A DNA stretch of 64,000 nt, taken from the NCBI GenBank assembly GCA_026120185.1, contig JANUWF010001497.1:1972501-2036500 (forward strand). The letters are read 5' to 3'. This DNA comes from Voacanga thouarsii. Taxonomy: Eukaryota; Streptophyta; Magnoliopsida; Gentianales; Apocynaceae. The notes under the pieces are model-generated. The model saw only the letters and a list, made by a program, of their open reading frames with translations. It was not told where the DNA came from and did no database searches. Below are positions 36,401 through 47,042 of this stretch, in pieces. Numbering within the stretch: position 1 is the stretch's first letter; every line of letters begins with the position of its first letter. A program made the position numbers and the translations under genes.

Positions 36401-37374
36401 GCCCTTCTGGAGTCTTCTTATCTTTTTAAACCCCTACAAGGAGTTACAGATATAATCAATGGCTCCAGAATCAACAATCTAAGTGAAAGTTGATCCAACC
36501 ATTGAAATTGACTCTAGATAGAGAACAATACTTGTAAGGTTTTCTTGACCTGAAGTTTTGGACACTCTTTTTTTTCAGTATCTCCTCTACTTGCACTTGA
36601 AACGCTTGCCCTTGAGCTTGTTGGGCTGGTGCATTTCCCTTCTTCTTCTTGAACTTTCTGGATTTGGGCCCAATTTTGGAAGAAGAAGCCCTAGCAATCA
36701 TAGCCTTGGACTGTGGATTCATAACATTCTCTGTCACTTGGAGCTCTTTTATTAACTCGGTTAAACTCATATTTAACTTGTTCATGTTATAATTTAACTT
36801 GAACTGAGTAAAAGAGCTCAGAAGAGATTCGAAAACCATGTCCATTTGGCTCTTGGGGTCAATAACAGTTCCTAAGACTTTTGTTTTCTCAAAAGCAGCA
36901 ATCATCTTGAGCATATGCTTGCTGACTAATGCTCCCTCAGTCATCTTAGCGTTAATGATCATCCTAAGAGCCTCCTGCCTTGTGAGCCGGCTCTTATCTG
37001 CGTAACTAATAATTAGCTAATGTCGTACGCAATGGCCATGTGCTTGTGTTTAGACTGGAGTACATTAGACAAGAGGCTAACATATAACAATGAGCCATCT
37101 CGTCGACCTTCTTTCATACTTTCTCAACTGCTCGCTCTTCAGCAATGCAACCCTCCCCAATAACAGGGCATGTTTCGTAGAGGATATACTTATACTCCTC
37201 AGCAGTGAGTATTATGTTTAAGTTCCTTTTCCAATCCATATAATTTGGACCCGTTAGCTTATTCTCAAGGAGAATAACGGCCAAATGATTAAAGAAACCT
37301 CCACTAACCATTTTTTGAAAAATTGAAAATAAAAGAAATCTCAATTTGTGAAAAAATAAAAATAATTTGTGCAT
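33435..37374 (-). pseudogene. Copia gag-pol polyprotein of the nested element (degenerate)
   Basis: Reading right to left: gag ('LLENKLTGPNYMDWKRNLNI', 37230-37290, and 'TELIKELQVTE', 36730-36760); a basic region before a lost zinc knuckle (36640-36690); integrase catalytic end ('KLIKTLRSDRGGEYL', about 35690); reverse transcriptase ('WDLVASSEGIKPIRCKWLYK', 'RLVAKEYTQ', 'MDVNMAFLDGHLNKDIYM', 'SIYGLKQTSRTW', active site 'LYVDDILLIG' near 34420); then 'YASAVGSLIYTMLCTRPDI' and RNase H ('AVSWRSIKQSCIADLTMEAEY', 'HIERKYHLIRDFI', ending near 33450). The order integrase before reverse transcriptase is the copia order. At least seven frame breaks are present, so no active protein is made from this copy. 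Confidence 0.9.
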
Positions 37375-39075
37375 TTATCCTCATATTAAATCCGATAATA
37401 GTTAACCTTATCACTATTATCTTCAATATGATTAATTTAGCTCTTAGGAAAACTAACATAGCTTCTTGGGAAGATTAACAGTTTCCTAAACTAAGTGTAT
37501 TAACTACCACAAATTAATTTCCCTTCTAAGTTATGATCTAGAAGATAACTCCATCGTGGGATGACCGTTTCTTCTCATTTCCTATAGACATTTCTCGTAC
37601 TATAACCTCTAACGTGGGCTAGCCGATTATGGCATGTGTCCCGAGTTATTAATTACATTCATCCATTAGTTATAGATCCTTATGGTATCCCCATCTTATA
37701 CGGATTCACTCCCAGGGTAACACCAGTGGACCCATGATCTCTAATGAGGATCGTGATGGAAGTCGTGGAACCGTTGAAACCCCCTCCCACTTAATATTTT
37801 AAAATAAGGATTTTCTTGAAAAATATCCTTTGAAATTTTCAATTAAGTTTTCTTTTAACTCAAAAACAAAATATCTAAACCCATAAAAATTTCTATGTCA
37901 AGGTTTATACCTTTTGAGAAATTTTTTCATGGACTAATTTTAAGTTAATAAACTTAATAATTTCAAAAAATTTCAATAAAACTTTTGAGAGATTTTGATG
38001 TCAAGTTTAATTTGACAAAATGAATTTTTCTTGTTAAAAATAAATCAAAATAGTTTTCTATTTTAATTCACAAAAATATCTAAATCCAAAATATTTTCTA
38101 TGTTAAGGATAAAATCCTTTGAAAAAATAACTAAGAATTAATTTTTATTTGAATTCAAAATAACTATTTAATTTAAGAAAAATATTTTTCTTTGTAAAAA
38201 AATCCCAAAGACTTTAGTCTTTGAGAAAACGCCCACATAGGGTACCAAAAAAAATAAGCATACTAGAAAATTATAAACGTTTTCATACTTTTCTATTCTT
38301 TTAACCTAAGTGTCAAAATAATAGAATTAAACACATTAATTAATTAATGATCTTGTTTAATCTTAAATTTCTTTTACTATTATTTTTCATACAAAATATT
38401 CAAAAAATATTAACTATTGCAATAAAAATAACTTCGCTTGATATGAGACCAAAAACCAAATTTTTTTTTTATCATTGGTCCAGTAGTGCACCCGCTACAT
38501 TGGATCATAGCCCATGGGAAAACCCATGAACCACAGTCCGAGTGGGTGCTTGTGACCCGCCCACTAAGCAGCCCCGCAACCCAGTCAAAATTGAAAACCG
38601 AAATTGCGCAAAATGCAATTTGCAAATTGCTTTCTTCTACGAGGAAGCTTTCCTTGCGCGCCGCTTGGAGCCAAGGCCAACTCGGCCCAGCTACAGCTCC
38701 AAGGCGTGGGTCGCTCGACTCCACTCTCAATCAACGACTCGACTTAGAGGCTTAGCTTGGCGCAGCTGGCTACTACAGTGTCACCTTCTTCATTTTTCTT
38801 TCTGCGATTTTCTTCTATAATTTCTTTGCACCACTCACAGACTTGATAAAAACGAGTCATTACAAAACCAAACAATTGCCTATACCCTTAAAACAGTGGG
38901 CTTACACATTTCATCTAAGAAAGCAGTAAATTACAACAGTCTATGTCTCAACGATGAGACTTACAAAGCCATCTATCCCATACCATAAATAGTGAAGGTT
39001 CACAGAATGATATCAAACAATCGTTGGCCAGTTTTATTAACTATCATGCTTGCTATATTGTCGTATAAACCTCAT
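37375..39075 (-). mobile_element. Leader of the nested copia between primer site and gag
   Basis: This is about 1.7 kb of untranslated DNA with a block (37560-37800) of text common in copia leaders and a GC-rich patch (38490-38790) unlike its AT-rich surroundings. The open frames in the patch overlap on both strands and show no motif. Confidence 0.55.
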
Positions 39076-39087
39076 GCTCTTATACCA
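39076..39087 (-). other. Copia primer-binding site, initiator-tRNA-Met type
   Basis: The minus strand reads TGGTATAAGAGC, an 11/12 match to TGGTATCAGAGC, the complement of the tRNA-iMet 3' end. It lies a few bases downstream of the 5' LTR end at 39096. Confidence 0.85.
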
Positions 39088-39095
39088 ATTGAAGG

Positions 39096-39421
39096 TGTAA
39101 TACGGCAAAATGAATCACAGAAGCATGCAAAACGCAGTACATTTGCATTTTATAATGTTAGATTGTTTAGGCTTTGAAACACTTGTTCCAATGATTTCTA
39201 GAACGCTCCTGATTGTTCTTGGTATGCTTGGTTCTGGATCACTTCCTTATAAACGCCAACTTCATCTCATTCATGCAAAACTTTTGAGCTTCCGGAATAT
39301 AGCCACTTCTTTAACAACCGTCGGTGAAAGCAAATCACGGATACAAGGATGGTCTTGGTTCTTTTCTACTTTAAGAAAAAAAATTTGCAGAGAGAGACCA
39401 AGTGTGTGAAAATAAAAAACC
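39096..39421 (-). repeat. Truncated 5' LTR of the nested copia (last 326 bp)
   Basis: It matches 31643-31985. It stops at 39421, where 'aaaaaacc' passes directly into gypsy protease. About 1450 bp of LTR are gone. The same 'aaaaaacctt' is present at the corresponding point of the other LTR, suggesting microhomology at the deletion. Confidence 0.88.
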
Positions 39422-39620
39422 TTCGAGTTTATCCTTAACTAAACGCTTTAAGGTTGCCAACAACATTACGTTCAGCACAGCCCCTCCATCAATAAAAACC
39501 CGAGATAAAGGCCTTCCGTTAATATGCGCCTTGATGTACAACAGATTGAGGTGATTAGTATGTTTTGCCATTGGGATTGGGAAGAGCATTCCTTCTGATG
39601 GCACCTTGAACTCGATGAGC
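39422..39620 (-). pseudogene. Gypsy aspartic protease (truncated)
   Basis: The minus frame reads 'LLYIKAHINGRPLSRVFIDGGAVLNVM' in pieces, the retropepsin-like fold of gypsy elements. The active-site triad position is IDGGA where DSGA or DGGA is typical of Tat elements. It breaks after 'VKDKLEG' into copia LTR sequence, so the C-terminal part and the reverse transcriptase are absent. Confidence 0.85.
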
Positions 39621-39639
39621 TCAACAATAGTTTTTTCCG

Positions 39640-41690
39640 TTGCATAGTAGTCTTCCTCTACTACTTCTTGCTTGGTACTTGCTTGGAATTATGATGGGAG
39701 AATGCTAAGCATATTTTGACTTGGGGAAGCACACACTTGCTTATCTAACAATTTCTCAGGCATTTGTCTCTGCTGAGCCCATTTTCTCTATTCATGTTGT
39801 TTCTGAGTTTTTGTAAGATGGGGACGATAACCTAAGAAAACGGGCTTTTTATGAGGCACATACATTGTAAACTTCTCATCTTTCCCATAAAAGTGAGCTG
39901 TGAAGGTCGGAACAGTAAACTGAGTGAAAATTGATGGCCGATCGTCTAGCCTTTGGAACATTATTCTTTCCCCTTCAAAGGTTTTGGATTACTCCTTGAT
40001 GAAAGAATCTCATGGCTTATGTTCCACATCTTCCTTGCATATCTGTACTATACTTGCATCAGCCACTGGGAACGGGTCTGTATTGACTAAAATTTCCTTA
40101 CGTTTATCAGCGAATCTCATCCTTCCTTCTGGCAAAGCCTTTTGAATTGTGTTCCTGAAAACAACACAGGTATTGGTATTATGAGAAAGCGAATTATGCC
40201 ACTTACAGCATTTCTTGCCCTTCAACTCCTCTATACTTAGGACTTTGTGGCCAAAAGGTAAACATATCTGTTTGTTCTTGACTATCTAATCAAAGATTTG
40301 CTCGGCCTTTGATACGTCGAATATAAAAATGGATGGCCCTGTTGGAGAAACCTCCTCATTTCCTTTGCCAGGTTTCAAAAAAGGACAAGTATAAGATGCA
40401 CATTTCACTAACTCTGCCACCATCACCTCCATCAGCTATTCTTCTTCGTCGTTCGTAACATTGTCCACAACTAATATCATGGTTTGCCCATGGGAGAACT
40501 TAATAGAATGCTTCTTCTTCTTTTTCCTTGATCATTTCCTCTATTTTGACTATATGAGACAGTAAGCGGGACAAATCAGAGAAGTCCTGAAGGATGAGAT
40601 GCTCTTTGAGTTGCAGGTCCATTCTACTGACGGCAATTCTAGAACACTCCATTTCTGGTAGTTGAATATTACATTTGGCCTTAATCTGTTGAAAGCACTC
40701 AATGAATTCTGCTACACTTTCAGATGATTTTTGTTTGACCGCCAAGAGATCTGCTATGGAAACCTTAGGTGCCGGTTTGAAGAAACGCTCATAAAAAATT
40801 CGTTCCATATCTGCCCATGAATACACAGAACTGGGCATCAGATTAGCATACCAAGTAAATGTCACCCCTGTTAAAGACAAAGAAAATAATTACAATTTAT
40901 GTCAATCACTATTTCTGAATTCTCTACATGGCGCTGTGAACCTCCTTATATGTTTCATAGTTGACTCGTTGTCCTCTTCAGAGAATGTGAAAAACTTAGG
41001 CAACTTAAACCCTCGAGGTAACATTGCCATATAACCCACCCATTTGGGATAGGGTTTCTGATAAACTGGTCGTTCTCTAGTTTGTCGATGCAATGCTTCC
41101 GTCATTAGCATTGACATCGGCTGATAGTGCTGGTTGTTGATTCTGCATGGGGGAACTTAGCATAATTGGCCGAGAAACCTATCCTGGGAATGAGGCCATC
41201 TTAGGGTATCCTGCTCTCTGCATCGGATAAGCTATCATCATGGTAGGATACATAGAAGGGACAGTTGTAGCGTAGCTCTGTGACCCTCCATGCGGGGAAC
41301 AAACACTTCTGTTGGAAGCTGCTGTCTAGTCGTAAGACACCTGCACCCCTATTGGTGCCTGGACCCTGGTGACCGGGTATGGTGGCGTTCTTCCTAAGAA
41401 AGGCTCTGTAGGAACCATGCATTGTGAAGCTAATCCCAAACTCCCTTAGTGCCCCCCGGGTATCGGAAATGACGGCTCCCTACTCAACAATTGTACTGAC
41501 CTATAGGATGGTGCACCAATGGTCGAGGCAGGGGGATACACAACTACCTGAGGTATCCCGTGAACATTTTGCCTCTGTTCAAAATTATGGAGCTCGTTCT
41601 GAAGTAGTGACCGGAACATAATGGCAAATTGGGGAATGAGGCTCTGAATGAGTTCACCTGTACATTGCTCCATGGCCTATCATATGGTAG
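39640..41690 (-). pseudogene. Gypsy gag (degenerate)
   Basis: Minus-strand pieces include an N-terminal region ('ELIQSLIPQFAIMFRSLLQN', about 41610-41660) and 'KPYPKWVGYMAMLPRGFKLPKF' then 'TMKHIRRF' (40930-41060). Next is the retrotransposon gag core ('SLTGVTFTWYANLMP..YSWADMERIF', 'ERFFKPAP', 'VAEFIECFQQIKAKC', 40500-40880). A zinc-knuckle-like 'KCCKWHNSLSHNTNTC' (about 40160-40220) is followed by 'ALPEGRMRFADK'. Gag would package element RNA. Frames are interrupted by stops between these pieces. Confidence 0.85.
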
Positions 41691-41917
41691 TTAAGGACGT
41701 AGGTGTTAACTGAGACACTTAGGGGGAAGATGAGGACTGTGCTCTCTGTTGCTTAGGAAGAATGACCTGAGCATTACTGGACGTCGTCGCTGTAGGATCA
41801 AAAACTCCCCGTAAAACCTGAACTGTAGGCTGATCGGATGAACCCAATAAAGGCCTTGAGGACTACTACTGAGGACTTGACATAATGTGTCCTGAATGCA
41901 GTTGAATGCAACAACTA

Positions 41918-41946
41918 CCTCTGGTCTTACTAAGCGTGCCAATTTA
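41918..41946 (-). other. Primer-binding region of the gypsy element
   Basis: After the 5' LTR end (..GGCAACA) the minus strand continues TAAATTGGCACGCTTAGTAAG. The TTGGCACGC start resembles primer sites of Tat-type elements. I cannot assign the tRNA with confidence. Confidence 0.45.
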
Positions 41947-42636
41947 TGTTGCCGTATAAAAGGGGAGCTAATGAAACCGGTGATCAACTACTCTTCCGAT
42001 GAATATAAACAATCTGATGGAAGAATGAATGTGAGAGTCGAACCTTTTAAGAGATGTGGGTTTCTTGAACTTACTATAGAAAGGGTCCAAGAAGGCAAAA
42101 ATATTGCATGTGGAAGACAATAAGGACTGAAATCAGTGTATTTTGATTGATCTTGACAAAAAGGGATAAAAAAAGTACTAGAATTTGAAACCAAAATAAA
42201 ATGAAAATGGAAAGCTGGTAATAAAGGAATAAGAGAAATTTCTGAAAGCTAAACAATACTGTAAATATAGATAAAGACAAAGAAAATGTAGAATAAAAAG
42301 GGAATTGAAAACTAAAAACTGGTAGTTTTGTAGCTGTGTTTGTTGGATTTTTTCGTTCTGGGAATCCTTGTCCATTTTATGCTTGCGGTGGCATTGTAAC
42401 CGACTATCTGTACGTGGAGAAATCTCGCTTCATGGCTCATTCTTAATGACTAGGAATAGTAGTGCTTTACCGATTGTGCCCAGATATGGGGGTGATGACT
42501 CATCGGTTCCTGATTCCGATGTTGACCGGGTGCATCGATTGAAGAATTCTCAATGTCATCATTAGCTTAGCAAAATTCCTATCAGCTTCGGCTCAAAGTT
42601 ACAGTTGCAATGGATCGACTAAAGTTGACGTCAACA
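41947..42636 (-). repeat. 5' LTR of the gypsy element (690 bp)
   Basis: It has the same length and termini (TG..CA) as 25939-26628, and is followed on the right by the CTTAT duplication. Confidence 0.93.
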
Positions 42637-42641
42637 CTTAT

Positions 42642-43890
42642 AATATTTATCTTTTGCATTTTATTGTGATAACAAATATGTTTAAGTATTAGTGAAAAGT
42701 AATGATTTGTGACTTATTATTAATGGAAAGTAATGACTTTAATTAAAAATTGTAACGTGTGGAAATATAACTAATCACAGTAAAAAGTTATATCATAAGA
42801 AACGTTATGATCCTTGTCGAAAGTTATGACTTGTGAACTCATGACTGATCATTAGTGAATAGTGGTGATTAAAAGGTTTTACATATTATTTATTGATTAT
42901 TCTTGAGGAAAAATCAAATTATTTAATGTCTCATTTATCAAATATTCTTGTTGTATCTTAAAAGTAATTTACTTTAACCCTTAACAAATACTTCATGTAG
43001 GGGAGATAAATAACATCTTAAAGAAAGTATTATACACACCTCAAGAATTCTTCTTTTTCTTCTCTCTTACATTCTCTTGAACCATCTATATACATTCACA
43101 ATCTTAAGGTGTTATTTGCCATTAAGAACTATGGATGCTTTAAGAGATATTATGTTTGATAAGCTCATTTTTTTTGGGCTAAAAGAAAATGATTTCGAGA
43201 AAATAAACACAGAACGTCACAAAAGAGACCAAGGTTAAAGATATAAATCTGTGACAAGATATAAATTTAAAATATAAAATTTTTATTCTTTTTTTCCTTC
43301 CATTACCTAAATGTTACGTTTAATTTTTCTTTTTTACTTTAATATTTAATTAAACACCATAAAAAATGATTAGTAATATTTTTTTCCTTCCTTTATGTTT
43401 TATTTCTCTTATGTTTGAGGCAGGTAATACAGTTTGATTTACACTCCACCCACAACTCTTAAGCTTCTCGTGCACCCCATTACAATTTCTGCATCTGTAG
43501 TCGACGATGTCTCCTCGTCCACTGGAGTGTCAGGGTTGTTGAGATGTTTCCTTTCAGTCTCCTACAAGCTTACTTGCTGGGTTAGACAACAGTGGCTTCT
43601 TCATAGGGTTTCTTTCACCTTGAGCTGACACAGAGTTGTAGGATGGTCCGATCCTGCCTATTTGAATCTCCGACATGTTTCGCCCTTTCCCTCACCGTGA
43701 CTTCAAATTTTGGTCCATATCACCATCACTTGTTTATTTACTTAACCATTTATTTATTTTATTATTAAAAAAGATTAGTTTCTTTTAATTTCTTTATGGA
43801 GGAGATTCTTTTGAGAGAATATATGCTCAAGTCCTTATGAAAAAAAAAAATCTCTTTTTTTAAAAAAAAAATTATTTTAGTTGTTTTATT
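42642..43890. other. Intergenic, no gene recognised
   Basis: AT-rich DNA. A GC-richer patch at 43420-43720 has a 64-codon frame without any motif. Confidence 0.45.
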
Positions 43891-43894
43891 TTTT

Positions 43895-44235
43895 AGGAAA
43901 GACAAATTATTAAGTTTAGTCCTTGAACTTTTTATATTTGGTAAGATTTGTTCCTCTTCTTTGTTTTTAAATTAGTAAGTCACATATCTTTTTTATTTTG
44001 ACAAATTAAGTCCTTCAAACCAATTTTTGACAAGTCAATGATCGATCAACTAGTCAACTCTAGTGTCAACCAAATATAGAAGGGCAAATTTATTATTTTA
44101 CTGTACACCCAATTTAAAAAATAGGAAAATTGTTATGTTTTGTCCTTAAATTTTTTTTAGCATGGTTGGTCCCTTTTCTTTTTTTTTTTAACTTTTTAAA
44201 TCCACTATCTTTTTTCTTTTAGTACATTAGGTCCT
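43895..44235 (+). repeat. Left long inverted repeat
   Basis: It pairs with 46190-46525. Two tandem sub-units start near 43902 and near 44126. Confidence 0.7.
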
Positions 44236-45107
44236 TCCGACCATTTCTTACGCGTCAACTTGATATCAACCGAACCTTTATTTACTTAACATCTGTACTA
44301 TTTCTTTTTTTATAACCTGATAAGTTTGTTAATTATAAATATTTCTTATTATAGAATGTAAATAGAATATAGAGAGACATATTTACTATCATTTATTAAG
44401 AATAGATTATACATTAGAATACCTTATACCCTAGAAAGATATCATCACCTGCCCTATCTAGGACTAGTTGGGTCCTAACCCCTCATTTGCTTATATCATA
44501 TCCATTAATATCGAGGTAAAAAAAAAAATTGATATACCTGATTTGAGATGATAAAAGTTAGATTAAAAATGTACTTTTTATTTTAAAATAATCTTTATTT
44601 TTGAAAACCTTTTATACTTGAAATTATTTATTATTTTATAAAATCAATCTTTTATCAATTATACTTTTCTTATTTATTACTTTACTCAATCATAATATTA
44701 ATTAATTTTTAAAATTTTAAACAATTTTATAATTTTTTGTTAGGATAATTTAATATTTTTTTTTCTAAAAATATATTATAGATATCTTATTTATTGTTTT
44801 ACTAAATCATAATAGTAATTAATTTCTAAATTTTCTAATAACTTTACAATTTTTAGTGAGAGTTTCAGTAGTTTTTTTAGAAACATGTTCAAGTTTTCTT
44901 AATTTATGCATTATGTATAATAATGATAATTATCTTGAATTGAAAGGAATACTTTTCCTATTTTTGCAATAAGAGTTATGTAAATTTGAAAATCTTAAAT
45001 TATCACTATTTAGTATATTCTGGTAAATAAAATAAAAATAATAATTAAGAATTAAATTTAAACTAATATTTATTAAGTTTAAATTAATCATACTCGGGCT
45101 TAAAATA

Positions 45108-45920
45108 ATACAACAACAAAAAACTAAACCTTAATCCCAAGTAACTTGGGGTCGGCTACATAAACCAATATCAAGCAACGTGTGGTCATCCACATGAATC
45201 CTCCATCGCCACTTCATTCTATCGAACGTCATATTCTTATTCAAATCTAACAAAGACATATCTCTCTTAGTCACTTCTATCCAAGTCATTTTAGACCTAC
45301 CTCTACCTTTGTCTAACCTCCTGCTTCACTCTCTCTATCGTCATAACAAAGCATCCCTCGATCTTCTCTGAACACGTCCAAACCAACGCAGACGATTTTC
45401 TTTCATCTTTTCCTCAATAGATGTCATGCCCACTGTTTCCCTAATGGTTTCATTTCTGACTCTATCCTTTCTAGTATATCCACACATTCACCGTAACATA
45501 CACATCTCAGCTACTCTCATTTTTTGAATATGATACATTTTAATTGCCTAACATTCTGTGCCATATAACAAAGCAGGTCTTATGGCTGTTCTGTAGAACT
45601 TTCCCTTTAGACTCAATAGTACATTGTGATCACATAGAATACTAGTCGCACTCCTCCATTTCAACCAACTCGCCTTAACTCAGTGTGCAACGTCACCATC
45701 GAGTTCTGCATCTTTCTGAATAATAGATCTTAGATATCGGAAGCAATCAGTTATCGGTATATCTCTACCTTTTAAAGTTACACTATGGGTTATATTTCTA
45801 CTACCACTGAACTTTCATTCTCTGTTTTACTCCTACTAATTTTGAAGCCTTTGAATTCCAATGTCTATCGCCACAACTCCAATTTAGTATTTACTTTGAC
45901 TCTAATCTCATCAATCAAGT
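45108..45920 (-). pseudogene. 3' end of an RTE-type LINE (5' truncated)
   Basis: The minus strand carries the C-terminal end of an RTE-clade reverse-transcriptase ORF in broken frames: 'GKFYRT' and 'RPALLYGTEC' equivalents near 45560-45610, then '[14 protein letters not shown]' (about 45390-45420) and 'RGRSKMTWIEV' (45270-45310). It ends with the family's 3' signature 'CCGACCCCAAGTTACTTGGGATTAAGG' in its own reading and a TTGTTGTTGTA tail at 45108-45125. It is 5' truncated, as is usual for LINEs, and several stops make it inactive. It lies inside the long-inverted-repeat element. Confidence 0.75.
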
Positions 45921-45955
45921 ATAATATATATTTGAAATAATATTATTAGATTAAG

Positions 45956-45959
45956 TATA

Positions 45960-46002
<43 letters not shown>

Positions 46003-46106
46003 TATACATATATATGTATATACACACACACACACATACATATGTATGTATATATGTGTATATATACATACATATGTATGTGTGTGTGTGTGTATATACA
46101 TATATA

Positions 46107-46141
<35 letters not shown>
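45956..46141. repeat. Compound (TA)n/(CA)n/(TG)n microsatellite
   Basis: Alternating TA, CA and TG tracts form partly palindromic blocks ('acacacatatacatatatatgtatatacacac'). Confidence 0.92.
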
Positions 46142-46144
<3 letters not shown>

Positions 46145-46189
46145 GGCTCTGTTGATTTAGAGGTGGAACACTAGAAGTGATCAAAAGGA

Positions 46190-46525
46190 TGCAATGTGCC
46201 AAAAGAAAAAAGATAGAGGATCTCTAAAAAGTTGAAAAAAAGAAGAAGAGGGACTAACCATGCTAAAAATAAAATTCAGAGATTAAATATAATAATTTAT
46301 ATATTTTTAAGTTAAGTGTACAGTAAAATAATAAATTTGTTCTTTTATATTTGATCACGACGAAGTTGACTACTTGACCGATTATTAACTTGACATAGTC
46401 TAAAAGATTTAATTTGTCAAAATAAAAAAGATAGGAGACTTAATAATTTAAAAACAAAAAAGGTGGACCAATCTTACTAAATATAAAAAGTTAAAAAACT
46501 AAATTTAACAATTTGTCTTTAAGAA
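46190..46525 (-). repeat. Right long inverted repeat
   Basis: This is the reverse complement of 43895-44235. It ends 25 bp before the copia insertion at 46551. Confidence 0.7.
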
Positions 46526-46550
46526 ATAAATAGTGTAAGTAAGTTTTTAA

Positions 46551-46936
46551 TGTTATAAAATTTGGGTAGTGTTAGAATAAAATCTACACACTACACACTA
46601 AGAAGGTAGTGTTAGAATAAAATTTACACACTACACACTAAGAAAACTCTAACTATTCTTTACACAAGAATTTCTTCAAACTTCTATCTTTCTTTTCTCT
46701 CACAATTTTCACAATTCTTTTTACAAAATGATGGTGTATTTCAAGTTGAAAGAATAGCACTATTTATAGAGCTCTTAATTAGTGGCATACATCATCTTCC
46801 ACTAATCTTAATTAGTGGTGTCACCACTAAATAGTGGACATCCATAAAAATCTATAATTAGTGGAGTTTCTACTAATTCCCTAATAGTTCACATAAATCC
46901 ATAATTAGTGGAGCTTCCACTAATATATTCATAACA
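46551..46936 (-). repeat. 3' LTR of the RKD-carrying copia (386 bp)
   Basis: The plus strand runs TGTTATAAAATTTGGG..ATTCATAACA. It contains a short internal duplication of 'tagtgttagaataaaat.tacacactacacactaagaa', also present in the other LTR. Confidence 0.92.
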
Positions 46937-46947
46937 CTCCCCCTTGG
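46937..46947 (-). other. Polypurine tract
   Basis: The minus strand reads CCAAGGGGGAG directly before the LTR start TGTTATGAAT. Confidence 0.85.
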
Positions 46948-47042
46948 ATGTCTATCCATTACATAAAGAATATGCCTCGTTAAAACCTTACTAGATAAAA
47001 ACACAGTGGGAAAAAAATCTAGTAAAGGAAAAATAATACACT

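Larger units (their letters stand above)
31643..39421 (-). mobile_element. Nested Ty1/copia retrotransposon (degenerate, 5' LTR truncated)
   Basis: It sits inside the gypsy pol. The 3' LTR is complete (31643-33423) but only 326 bp of the 5' LTR remain (39096-39421). Between them lie a polypurine tract, a frame-broken gag-pol read on the minus strand, a long leader and a tRNA-iMet-type primer site. The left flank is gypsy RNase H, the right flank gypsy protease. The right LTR end and its target duplication are lost. Confidence 0.9.
25939..42636 (-). mobile_element. Complete-ended Tat-type Ty3/gypsy retrotransposon with an antisense ORF and a nested copia
   Basis: The element has two 690-bp LTRs (25939-26628 and 41947-42636). 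A perfect 5-bp target duplication CTTAT flanks it (25934-25938 and 42637-42641). Reading on the minus strand the order is 5' LTR, gag, zinc knuckle, protease, [nested copia], RNase H, integrase, antisense ORF, 3' LTR. The reverse transcriptase that should lie between protease and RNase H is missing. All frames carry stops or shifts, so the element cannot move by itself. The RNase H and integrase style and the antisense ORF point to the Tat lineage. Confidence 0.9.
43895..46525. mobile_element. DNA element with long terminal inverted repeats (MULE-like or foldback)
   Basis: The left arm (43895-44235) and the right arm (46190-46525) are reverse complements of each other over about 340 bp. Examples are 'gacaaattattaagtttagtcc' against 46500-46520, and 'agcatggttggtccc' against 46256-46270. 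Each arm is built of two diverged tandem copies of a roughly 200-bp unit ('..ttgtcctt.aa..ttt..' repeated). No transposase is seen. Long arms and internal foreign DNA suit MULE-like or foldback elements. A clear target duplication could not be read, because the homology grades into the flank. Confidence 0.7.

Noticed and set aside
38486..38820. Overlapping open frames in the copia leader as a host gene
   Set aside because: Frames overlap on three tracks with no motif or splice signals. They are kept only as a composition anomaly.
45951..46202. Tyr/Ile/Cys/Val-rich open frame
   Set aside because: It is a translation of a compound TA/CA/TG microsatellite.
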